Shown here: piece after piece, positions 1-5,440 of the stretch
How positions within the stretch are numbered: the first letter of the stretch is position 1
Layout of the letters: each line of letters opens with the position of its first letter
Source: an uncultured Rivibacter sp.
GTDB lineage: Bacteria; Pseudomonadota; Gammaproteobacteria; Burkholderiales; Burkholderiaceae
Reading direction: 5' to 3'
Length of the DNA: 5,440 nucleotides
NCBI GenBank assembly: GCA_946480925.1
Contig: CAMLLU010000146.1
Location: forward strand, 1 to 5,440
Notes under the pieces: generated by a model
Told to the model about the DNA's origin: nothing
Databases searched by the model: none
What the model saw: the letters and a program-made list of their open reading frames with translations, nothing else
Position numbers and translations under genes: made by a program

Positions 1-36
1 GCCCCCTGGAGGGGGAGCGCGAGAGCGCTCCGGGGG
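1..36 (-). terminator. GC-rich hairpin downstream of the M16 peptidase gene
   Basis: Seven bases after the M16 stop codon lies a perfect 7-bp stem with a 4-base loop: GGAGCGC (14-20), GAGA loop (21-24), GCGCTCC (25-31). An outer CCCCC (2-6) can also pair with GGGGG (32-36), leaving a one-sided internal loop at 7-13. On the minus strand the hairpin is not followed by a T tract inside the window, so it is not a textbook intrinsic terminator. It may act as a 3' end stabiliser, half of a bidirectional terminator, or a copy of a dispersed intergenic repeat. GC-rich hairpins of this style are, from memory, common between genes in Comamonadaceae. The element may continue past the left edge. Confidence 0.45.
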
Positions 37-43
37 TGGGCGG

Positions 44-2779
44 TCAGTCCTTGAAGTCGCCTCCCAGCCCAAGCACGAACTGGTCCGGCTTCAGGTACTT
101 GCGCAGAGCCCCGTTCACCTGCTCCACCGTCAGGGCGGCGATCGCATCGTCGATACGCTGCGACAGCGCGAAGTCGCGCTTGAGGTAGAGGTTGCTCGCG
201 AGCGTGGACGCCAGCACCCCGTCCTGCGCGCGGTTCAGGCGGCGGAAGCTGAGCGCGCCGCGCTTGGCCGATTCCAGCTCCTGCGCGGTGAAGCCGTCTT
301 TCAGCGCACGCGCCACCTCCTCCTTGAACGCGGCCTCCACCTTGGCGCGGTTCTGGGGCGCGAAGATCGCCGAGCCCACCCAGGTGGAGTTGGGCTCGAA
401 GTTGCTCCACTGCACGTAGCTGCGCACGTCGTATGAAAGCCCGCCGGTTTCGCGGATGCGCTTCCACAGCCGCGAGTCGCCGCCGGTGCCCAGCATCCAG
501 TTGGCGATGTAGAGCGCGGGGTAGTCGACATCGTTGTCGCTGAGGGGCAGCGAGAGCTGGACCGCCATCGTGGCGTTCTGCTTGTCGGGCGTGTTGAACA
601 CCAGCCGTGCCGGCGGCTCGCCCAGCATGGGCTGCGGCACGCGGGTGAAGGGCGACGGGCTCTTCCAGTTGCCGAAGGCGGCTTCGAGCGCGGCGCGCAC
701 GGCGGCCACGTCGAAGTCGCCCGAGGCACCGAACTGCGCGTTCGATGCGCCGTAGAAGCGCTGGTGGAAGGCCTTGAGCTGATCCACCTTCACCGCCTGC
801 ACGTCGGCCGCGATCTCGTCGAAGGTGCGGGCGTAGCGCACGTCACCGCGCGGATACGGGTTGCCATGGCGCTCGAGCGCATTGCCGACGATGGCCTCGG
901 GCTCCTTGCGCATCTGCTCCACCTGCGTGAGCGACTGGCGGCGCAGCTCTTCCAGCACCTCGGGCGGGAAGCTCGGCTCGCGCAGCAGCTCGCCCACCAG
1001 CGCAATGGCCGCCGGCAGCTGCTCGCGCTTGCTGATGATGCCCACCTGCACCCACTCGGCGCCGCCGCTCACGCCGATCTGCGTCTGCAGCTCGTCGAGC
1101 CGGTCCTGGATCTGCTGGCGCGACAGGCGCTTCGTGCCCTTGTCGAGCATGGCCGCCACCTGGCTCGCGATCTCGCCCTGCCCGACCAGGCTCTTCTCGT
1201 CGCCGAAACGCAGCGTGAGCACCGCGCGCACCGCATTGCCGCGCGTGGGCTTGGGCAGCAGGGCCACCTGCATGCCGGAAGCCAGCGCGAGCTTCTGCGT
1301 CGTGGCGTCGAGGTTGGCCGGCGTGGTGTCGAAGGCGGCCACGGCCGCGGCGCCTGCCTGCGGCTTGAAGCTCTTGAGCGCCTCGGCCACGCTGTAGGCC
1401 ACGGGCTGCGGTGCGCGTTGCGGCGCATCGGTGGGGAGGTAGGTGCCCAGCGTACGGTTCGACGGGAGGAAGCGCTCCTTCGCCACGCGCTGCACGTCGG
1501 CCAGCTTGAGGTCGCGCACGCGGTCGCGCAGCAGGAAGAACAGGCGCCAGTCACCCTGCGCGACCGACTCCGACAGCGAAACGCCCACCGTCTCGGGGTT
1601 GGTGAAGGCCATTTCCCACTGCTTGATCCACTTGGCCTGCGCGCGCTTGAGCTCTTCTTCGGTGACGGGCTCGCTGCCCATGCCTTCTAGCGTGGCAAGC
1701 AGCTCGTTGCGGGCCTTGTCCACGTCCTGCCCGGGCGCGAGCTGCGCCCCCATGAGCGTGAAGCCGGGGTCGTGCAGCCCTTCGCTGAACGAGAACACCG
1801 CCGCGGCCAGCTGCTTTTCGACCAGGCGCTTGTGCAGGCGGCCGGCCGGTGCGTCGGCCGCAATGAGGTTGAGCGCCTCGATGGCCGCGTAGTCGGGGTC
1901 TGCGGCCGAGGGCACGTGGTAGGCGGCAAACAGCATCGGCACGCCGCCCACGCGCCGCAGCGTCACGCCGCGCTCGCCGTCCTGCACCGGGTCGAGCGTG
2001 TAGAGCGTGGGCAGCTTGCGCTTGGGCCGCGGGATCTTGCCGAAGTCCTGCGCGATCCAGCCCAGCGTCTTGTTCACGTCGAACTTGCCCGCCACGATGA
2101 GCGTGGCATTGTCGGGTTGGTAGTACTGGCGATAGAAGGCCTGCAGGCGCGGGATGTCGACGTTCTCGACGTCGGCGCGCGCCCCGATGGTGGACTTGCC
2201 GTAGTTGTGCCACTGGTACATCGCGGCCAGCGTCTTTTCGAACAGCACGCGCTCGGGGCTGTTCTCGCCGCGCTCCATCTCGTTGCGCACCACGGTCATC
2301 TCGGTGTCGAGGTCCTTGCGCGCGATGAAGCTGTTGACCATGGCGTCGGCCTGCCAGCCGAGGTACCAGCGCAGGTTCTCTTCGTTGGCCGAGAAGCTGG
2401 CGAAGTAGTTGGTGCGGTCGAACCAGGTGCTGCCGTTGGCACGCAAGCCACGCTTGGTGAATTCGGCCCACACGTTGGGGTGCTTGGGTGAGCCCTTGAA
2501 CAGCAGGTGCTCCAGCAGGTGGGCCATGCCGGTCTCGCCGTAGCTTTCGTGCCGCGAGCCCACGCGGTAGGTCACGTTGACGGTCGTCGTGGGCTTGGAA
2601 TCGTCGGGCACCAGCAGCACCTGCAGGCCGTTGGCGAGGCGGTATTCGGTGATGCCTTCGACCGCGGTGACCTGCGTGAGGCCGCGCGGCAAGGCGGTGG
2701 CCGCGGGCGCAGCATGCAGCAAGGTGGTGTTGGTGCTGGCCAGGACGACAGCGGCGGCCAGAAGACGCTTCAGAAACAT
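44..2779 (-). CDS. M16 family zinc metallopeptidase (insulinase/pitrilysin type), exported, two-half fused form
   Basis: A 911-residue peptidase, complete in the window. Residues 1-24 look like a signal peptide (Lys/Arg, then an Ala/Val/Leu-rich core, then LHA-AP), so the periplasm is the likely location. The first M16 half (about 45-385) carries the inverted zinc motif HLLEH (His87, Glu90 as base, His91), with the third ligand probably Glu167 in RNEME. The second half (about 495-850) has lost the zinc motif (ASQVAAM at the equivalent place, about 538-544) but keeps the family's Arg/Tyr pair in RETGGLSY (Arg776, Tyr783, seven apart as in human insulysin). This is the usual layout of one catalytic and one inactive half enclosing a peptide chamber. 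The ATG at 2779 is chosen because a GGAG lies 8 bases upstream and a signal peptide follows. The frame stays open back to 3154, but that extension would overlap the divergent gene and encodes no recognisable domain. The substrate is unknown; M16 enzymes degrade short unfolded peptides. The family call is firm, the physiological role is not. Confidence 0.95.
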   Translation of the reverse strand: MFLKRLLAAAVVLASTNTTLLHAAPAATALPRGLTQVTAVEGITEYRLANGLQVLLVPDDSKPTTTVNVTYRVGSRHESYGETGMAHLLEHLLFKGSPKHPNVWAEFTKRGLRANGSTWFDRTNYFASFSANEENLRWYLGWQADAMVNSFIARKDLDTEMTVVRNEMERGENSPERVLFEKTLAAMYQWHNYGKSTIGARADVENVDIPRLQAFYRQYYQPDNATLIVAGKFDVNKTLGWIAQDFGKIPRPKRKLPTLYTLDPVQDGERGVTLRRVGGVPMLFAAYHVPSAADPDYAAIEALNLIAADAPAGRLHKRLVEKQLAAAVFSFSEGLHDPGFTLMGAQLAPGQDVDKARNELLATLEGMGSEPVTEEELKRAQAKWIKQWEMAFTNPETVGVSLSESVAQGDWRLFFLLRDRVRDLKLADVQRVAKERFLPSNRTLGTYLPTDAPQRAPQPVAYSVAEALKSFKPQAGAAAVAAFDTTPANLDATTQKLALASGMQVALLPKPTRGNAVRAVLTLRFGDEKSLVGQGEIASQVAAMLDKGTKRLSRQQIQDRLDELQTQIGVSGGAEWVQVGIISKREQLPAAIALVGELLREPSFPPEVLEELRRQSLTQVEQMRKEPEAIVGNALERHGNPYPRGDVRYARTFDEIAADVQAVKVDQLKAFHQRFYGASNAQFGASGDFDVAAVRAALEAAFGNWKSPSPFTRVPQPMLGEPPARLVFNTPDKQNATMAVQLSLPLSDNDVDYPALYIANWMLGTGGDSRLWKRIRETGGLSYDVRSYVQWSNFEPNSTWVGSAIFAPQNRAKVEAAFKEEVARALKDGFTAQELESAKRGALSFRRLNRAQDGVLASTLASNLYLKRDFALSQRIDDAIAALTVEQVNGALRKYLKPDQFVLGLGGDFKD

Positions 2780-2787
2780 CGACGGTG

Positions 2788-2791
2788 CTCC
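2788..2791 (-). promoter_or_regulatory. Ribosome binding site of the M16 peptidase gene
   Basis: On the minus strand GGAG lies 8 bases before the ATG at 2779. It supports this start over upstream in-frame starts, because it is followed directly by a signal-peptide-like N-terminus. Confidence 0.6.
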
Positions 2792-2817
2792 ATGCGTGAT
2801 GACCGGCGCAGTGTAGC

Positions 2818-2839
2818 CACGGCTTCCGTGCCCGCACGG
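2818..2839. repeat. Overlapping inverted repeats in the divergent intergenic region
   Basis: Two perfect inverted repeats share an arm: CACGG-CTT-CCGTG (2818-2830) and CCGTGC-CC-GCACGG (2826-2839). They sit midway between the two divergent genes, just upstream of the rightward promoter candidate and next to a weak TACACT -10-like hexamer (2815-2810, minus strand) for the M16 gene. This placement would suit an operator, or a hairpin in the M16 leader if transcription starts further upstream. Short GC-rich palindromes also arise by chance in DNA of this composition, so a regulatory role is inferred. Confidence 0.35.
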
Positions 2840-2849
2840 CTCCAGGTGC

Positions 2850-2878
2850 TTGGCGCGCGCGGCGATGCTGCCCACAAT
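2850..2878 (+). promoter_or_regulatory. Candidate sigma70-type promoter for the C25-like peptidase gene
   Basis: TTGGCG at 2850-2855 (4 of 6 matches to TTGACA) and CACAAT at 2873-2878 (4 of 6 to TATAAT) are separated by exactly 17 bases. Transcription would start near 2885, giving a leader of about 25 bases that contains the ribosome binding site at 2901-2905. Each hexamer is mediocre; the correct spacing and position are what make it plausible. Confidence 0.35.
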
Positions 2879-2900
2879 GCTCGCTCCACAACACGCGAGC

Positions 2901-2905
2901 GGAGG
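2901..2905 (+). promoter_or_regulatory. Ribosome binding site of the C25-like peptidase gene
   Basis: GGAGG ends 4 bases before the ATG at 2910. This is a strong Shine-Dalgarno match and decides the start against the in-frame TTG at 2850 and ATG at 2865, neither of which has a comparable site. Confidence 0.7.
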
Positions 2906-2909
2906 TTTC

Positions 2910-4595
2910 ATGCCCAGCAGCATCAAGCTTTGCATCACCGTGCAGGCCAACCTGGCGGCCAAGTATTCGGCCGCGTCGCGGGCACGCATCGACAAGGCCC
3001 TGCAGGCATGGATCAAGGCCGATGCGGCGCGCGGCGTCACCACGGTGCACGTGGCGCTCGATGACGCGGCGGCCATGCAGGCGCAGGGCGTGGCTGCCAT
3101 CAGCGGCAAGACGACGCCGGTGAAGGTGAAGCGAGCGCTCGATGCGCTGTTCAAGCAGCTGAAGCCCGACTACGTGGTGATCTTCGGCGGTGACGAGATC
3201 GTGCCGATGTTCCGCGTGCCCAACCCGAGCTTCGACCCCAACGGCGACACCGACAAGGACGTGCCCACCGACAACCCGTACGCCTGCAGCACCGCGTATT
3301 CGGCCAGCAAACGCAAGAGCTACCTGGTGCCCGACCGGGTGGTGGGCCGCATCAGCGACCTCGCGGGCAGCGACGACGCCAACTGGCTCATCGGCTACCT
3401 CAAGCGCGCCACGTCGTGGAAACCGCGCTCTCACCAGCACTACGAAAGCGCCTACGCCGTGTGCTGCGACGAGTGGAAAGGCGCCGGGCTCGCCTGCATG
3501 CAATACCTCGGACTGCCGGCTTCGGACCTGATGATCTCGCCGCCCACCGCCGACACGGCCACACCCGCGCGCAACCGGCTCGCGCGCGAGCTGCACCTCA
3601 TCAAGTGCCATGGCGCCGAGCTCGATGCGCGCTTCTACGGCCAGAAGGCCAACGACTTCCCGGTGGTGCTCGACTCGGCCACGCTCAAGCCGCGCCTGCG
3701 GCCCGGCACGCTGGCCGCCGCCATGTGCTGCTACGGCGCGCAGGTGTACGAGCCCGACGATCCGGCCGCGCAGCCGGCCGGCCAATGGTCCATCGCCTCG
3801 ACCTACCTGCGCCAGGGCGCAGTCGGCTTTGCTGGGGCCACCAAGATCGCCTGGGTGGGCGTGGAGCAGATGGCCTGCGCCGACTGGATCGTCTGCTCCT
3901 ACCTCAAGGGCGCCCTGGGCGGCGCCTCGCTGGGCCGCGCGCTGCTCGAAGCCAAGCAGGACTACGTGAAGTGGCTGGCGGCCCAGGGCTGGCCGACCGA
4001 CCAGCCCGACGAGAAGACGCTGATCGAATTCGTGCTGCTGGGCGACCCGTCGCTGCTGGCGGTGGTGCCGCCGGCGGCACCGGCGCTGAAGGCGCTTGCC
4101 GCTGCCGCGCGGCGCGTGGGCATGCCGCCCTTGTCGCCACTGCAGCTGGAGGAGCGCAAGCAGCGCCGGGAGATCCGCATCGAGATGGCCTCGCAGATCC
4201 GCCGCGCACTGCCGACCCGCATGGAAGCGGATGCGCCACCGCCAGACCAGGCACGCGCGCTGTTCGCCGCGGTGCAGTCGCTGTTCGGCAAGGCCAAGAC
4301 CAACCTGCTCGACCCGGCGCAGGTGCATGCCGAAAAACTGGTGCGGCCGCCCCGCACGGCCACCGCCGCGGCAGCAGCCAAGCCGCAGGCCGACAAGCCC
4401 GTGGCCGCTGCCGCGCCGCGGGCCGCCGCGCCGGCATCTGCACTGGCACCAGCACCGGCACCGGCGCGCGAATCCATCGAGTACTACTGGACGGGCCGCA
4501 AGGTCGTGAAGGGGCAGGCACGCATCCAGCTGCTGAAGGTGGAAACCGACACGCAAGGCACCATCGTGCGCACACGGTTGCTGCACAGTTCATGA
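2910..4595 (+). CDS. C25 (gingipain)-like caspase-fold cysteine peptidase with C-terminal extension
   Basis: A 561-residue protein. Seen in it: a beta strand and GGDEIVPM (93-100) after PDYVVIF; DVPTDNPYA (117-125); YLVPDRVVGRIS (138-149); a His-Gly after a hydrophobic strand (His234-Gly235 in LIKCHG); and a Cys pair after a second strand (AMCCYG, Cys273-Cys274). The core closes with FVLLGDPSL (374-382). This order matches gingipain-type (clan CD, C25) peptidases, in which a His-Gly and a following Cys form the catalytic dyad. By C-x-x-G spacing Cys273 is the likelier nucleophile. There is no signal peptide and no recognisable type IX secretion domain, so it is probably cytosolic, unlike the gingipains. 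Beyond the core come a charged helix (about 411-433), an Ala/Pro-rich linker (about 483-520) and a short terminal module with an aromatic EYYW (524-527). It is divergent from the M16 gene and followed after 32 bp by a 90-residue protein. The family call is fairly confident; substrate, activation and role are unknown. Confidence 0.82.
   Translation: MPSSIKLCITVQANLAAKYSAASRARIDKALQAWIKADAARGVTTVHVALDDAAAMQAQGVAAISGKTTPVKVKRALDALFKQLKPDYVVIFGGDEIVPMFRVPNPSFDPNGDTDKDVPTDNPYACSTAYSASKRKSYLVPDRVVGRISDLAGSDDANWLIGYLKRATSWKPRSHQHYESAYAVCCDEWKGAGLACMQYLGLPASDLMISPPTADTATPARNRLARELHLIKCHGAELDARFYGQKANDFPVVLDSATLKPRLRPGTLAAAMCCYGAQVYEPDDPAAQPAGQWSIASTYLRQGAVGFAGATKIAWVGVEQMACADWIVCSYLKGALGGASLGRALLEAKQDYVKWLAAQGWPTDQPDEKTLIEFVLLGDPSLLAVVPPAAPALKALAAAARRVGMPPLSPLQLEERKQRREIRIEMASQIRRALPTRMEADAPPPDQARALFAAVQSLFGKAKTNLLDPAQVHAEKLVRPPRTATAAAAAKPQADKPVAAAAPRAAAPASALAPAPAPARESIEYYWTGRKVVKGQARIQLLKVETDTQGTIVRTRLLHSS
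4445..4468 (+). repeat. Hexanucleotide repeat in the Ala/Pro linker
   Basis: Four imperfect six-base units (GGCACC, AGCACC, GGCACC, GGCGCG) encode APAPAPAR within the C25-like peptidase. The unit length keeps the reading frame, so slippage would lengthen or shorten the linker without breaking the gene. The repeat is short and may simply reflect Ala-Pro composition. Confidence 0.5.
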
Positions 4596-4616
4596 CCGCG
4601 ACACGGTCGCCGGGCC

Positions 4617-4622
4617 AATAAT
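4617..4622 (+). promoter_or_regulatory. Possible -10 element for leaderless transcription of the 90-residue gene
   Basis: AATAAT stands out in GC-rich surroundings and ends 5 bases before the ATG at 4628, about where a transcript start on that A would be expected. No Shine-Dalgarno sequence precedes the ATG. The best -35 candidate, ATGACC at 4592-4597, has 4 of 6 matches and a long 19-base spacer, so the promoter is weak on paper. Confidence 0.3.
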
Positions 4623-4627
4623 CCTGC

Positions 4628-4900
4628 ATGGCCGCTGCGACCGCCCGCTCGAAAAAACGCCCCGTGGTGAAGGTGCAGGGCACGCTGCATTGCGAACGGG
4701 TGCGCCAAGGCACGGCGAGCGAGCGGGACGCACTGGTGCTGGACAGGGGCCACGATGGCACGCTGGTGCTGAGCCAGCTGGGCGGCAACCCCTTCGAGGT
4801 GCCGCCCGATGCGACGCAGTGGCTGGGCCACGAGGTGGTGGCCGAAGGCTACTTGCTGGAAAGCGAGCTGCGTTACCTGAAGCTCGAGCCCCTGGAGTAG
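4628..4900 (+). CDS. Small conserved-looking protein of unknown function, possibly a beta-barrel
   Basis: A 90-residue protein that I cannot assign to a named family. It starts with a basic stretch (ARSKKRP, residues 6-12), followed by alternating hydrophobic segments that look like beta strands: VVKVQGTL, DALVLDRG, GTLVLSQL, EVVAEGYLL and ELRYLKLE. A GGNPFEVPP turn (about 52-60) sits in the middle. The pattern of strands, a Gly-rich turn and VVAEGYLL suggests a small OB-fold or SH3-like barrel; this is a guess from pattern only. There is no signal peptide, membrane segment or cysteine cluster (one Cys). It lies 32 bp after the C25-like peptidase on the same strand and ends in a probable terminator, so the two are likely co-transcribed, although it may also have its own promoter. 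It could be a partner, inhibitor or substrate of the peptidase, or unrelated. That it is a real gene is supported by its position, its strand-like sequence and the terminator at its stop codon. Confidence 0.75.
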   Translation: MAAATARSKKRPVVKVQGTLHCERVRQGTASERDALVLDRGHDGTLVLSQLGGNPFEVPPDATQWLGHEVVAEGYLLESELRYLKLEPLE

Positions 4901-4921
4901 CCGGCCAGGGCCTTTCGTTTT
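4887..4921 (+). terminator. Probable intrinsic terminator after the 90-residue gene
   Basis: AGCCCCTGG (4887-4895) pairs with CCAGGGCCT (4905-4913) at 8 of 9 positions around a 9-base loop that contains the TAG stop codon. It is followed by the T-rich stretch TTCGTTTT (4914-4921). A GC-rich stem with a T tract is the expected form, and the position between convergent genes fits. The one mismatch and the interrupted T tract lower certainty. Confidence 0.55.
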
Positions 4922-4952
4922 GCGAGGGCTTGTTCAAGGCCCCCGCCGAGAA

Positions 4953-4973
4953 AGTGCTTACTAGAAGCGCTTA
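4953..4973 (-). terminator. Weak hairpin at the ppa stop codon
   Basis: On the minus strand AAGCGCTT and AAGCACTT can pair at 7 of 8 positions around a CTAGT loop; the first arm overlaps the TAA stop codon of ppa. Only TCTC follows, not a real T run, so this may stabilise the 3' end or be accidental. A second possible stem, GGGCCTT (4908-4914) with AAGGCCC (4936-4942), lies further on but has a 21-base loop. Confidence 0.25.
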
Positions 4974-5440
4974 CTGCTTCTGTGCCTTCGCGTAGTTCGC
5001 GATGCCGTCGGTGATTTCCTTCTTGGCGGACTCGGGACCTTCCCAGCCCTGCACCTTGACCCACTTGCCGGTCTCGAGGTCCTTGTAGTGCTCGAAGAAG
5101 TGCTGGATCGCCTTCAGGCGCATCGGGTTGATGTCTTCGGGTTTCTTCCAGTGGTCGTAGATCGGCAGGATCTTGGTGGTGGGCACGGCCAGCAGCTTGG
5201 CATCGCCACCGGCTTCGTCTTCCATCTTCAGCACGCCGATGGGGCGGCAAGTCACGACCACGCCCGGAGTGAGCGCGAAGGGCGTGATCACCAGCACGTC
5301 CACCGGGTCGCCGTCGTCCGACAGCGTCTGCGGCACGTAGCCGTAGTTGCAGGGGTAGTGCATCGCCGTCGTCATGAAGCGGTCCACGAAGATCGCGCCG
5401 GTTTCCTTGTCGACCTCGTACTTGATCGGGTCGGCATTCA
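4971..5440 (-). CDS. ppa: Inorganic pyrophosphatase (family I), 5' end beyond the window
   Basis: Soluble cytosolic enzyme that hydrolyses pyrophosphate to two phosphates with Mg2+, pulling biosynthetic reactions such as nucleic acid and aminoacyl-tRNA synthesis forward. The last 155 residues are in the window; the open frame runs off the right edge with [10 protein letters not shown]. Numbering visible residues from that Asn, every active-site residue of the E. coli enzyme that falls inside is present at a constant offset of 23: Lys6, Glu8, Arg20, Tyr28, Tyr32, Asp42, Asp44 and Asp47 (the DGDPVD signature), Asp74, Asp79, Lys81, Tyr118 and Lys119. About 23 N-terminal residues are therefore missing, for a total near 178, normal for the family. 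The GTG at 5387 is an internal Val codon, not the start. The gene converges on the 90-residue gene across a 70-bp gap. The assignment is very secure. Confidence 0.97.
   Translation of the reverse strand, partial: NADPIKYEVDKETGAIFVDRFMTTAMHYPCNYGYVPQTLSDDGDPVDVLVITPFALTPGVVVTCRPIGVLKMEDEAGGDAKLLAVPTTKILPIYDHWKKPEDINPMRLKAIQHFFEHYKDLETGKWVKVQGWEGPESAKKEITDGIANYAKAQKQ

Noticed and set aside
764..1690. Plus-strand open frame of about 300 codons inside the M16 gene
   Set aside because: Its His/Leu/Arg/Ala-rich product without motifs is typical of an antisense shadow; the M16 frame is unambiguous here.
2810..2815. TACACT (minus strand) as a firm -10 element of the M16 gene
   Set aside because: It has 4 of 6 matches but no acceptable -35 at 16-18 bases upstream, so it is mentioned only as context.
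2850..2909. Earlier in-frame TTG/ATG starts for the C25-like peptidase
   Set aside because: They have no ribosome binding site and overlap the best promoter candidate, whereas the ATG at 2910 follows GGAGG.
2780..3154. In-frame extension of the M16 gene upstream of 2779
   Set aside because: It would overlap the start of the divergent peptidase by about 245 bases, encodes low-complexity sequence, and would bury a clear signal peptide and ribosome binding site.
1551..4586. Very long minus-strand open frame (over 1000 codons) antisense to the C25-like peptidase and overlapping the M16 gene
   Set aside because: Its translation is dominated by Arg, Gly, His and Ala with no recognisable domain. 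It is a shadow frame of GC-rich codon bias; the real genes on each strand have clear motifs and ribosome binding sites.
4956..4975. Repeated GCTTACT (4956-4962 and 4969-4975) as an attachment site or target duplication
   Set aside because: It is only seven bases long, closely spaced, with no mobile element or tRNA nearby; it is more simply part of the weak hairpin at the ppa stop.
5385..5387. GTG as start codon of the pyrophosphatase
   Set aside because: Upstream codons encode conserved active-site residues of the family (Lys and Glu in IKYE), so the true start is beyond the right edge.

Overview
The window is GC-rich bacterial DNA (roughly two thirds G+C by eye) with dense coding and strong codon bias towards G/C third positions. 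Protein style, especially the inorganic pyrophosphatase, and the GC-rich hairpin at the left edge suggest a betaproteobacterium of the Burkholderiales, probably near the Comamonadaceae. That placement is an inference; there is no rRNA or other marker to settle it.

From left to right: (1) a hairpin at bases 1-36 behind the first gene; (2) a minus-strand gene, 44-2779, for a 911-residue exported M16 (insulinase/pitrilysin-type) zinc peptidase built from two tandem M16 halves, only the first of which keeps the zinc site; (3) a 130-bp divergent intergenic region, 2780-2909, holding both start signals, a plausible sigma70-type promoter for the rightward gene and overlapping inverted repeats; (4) a plus-strand gene, 2910-4595, for a 561-residue caspase-fold cysteine peptidase related to the gingipain (C25) family, without a signal peptide and with a helical, then Ala/Pro-rich, then short conserved-looking C-terminal extension; (5) a plus-strand 90-residue protein of unknown function, 4628-4900, 32 bp further on, ending inside a probable intrinsic terminator; (6) on the minus strand, 4971 to the right edge, the inorganic pyrophosphatase gene ppa, lacking only its first ~23 codons.

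The pyrophosphatase is housekeeping and the M16 peptidase is a common periplasmic quality-control type of enzyme. The least ordinary part is the C25-like peptidase with its small downstream neighbour. An apparently cytosolic gingipain-type protease with an added C-terminal module, probably co-transcribed with a small beta-rich protein, is a candidate uncharacterised two-gene system. The sequence alone does not say whether it serves defence, stress or protein maturation. No tRNA, rRNA, CRISPR array, insertion sequence or integration site was recognised.
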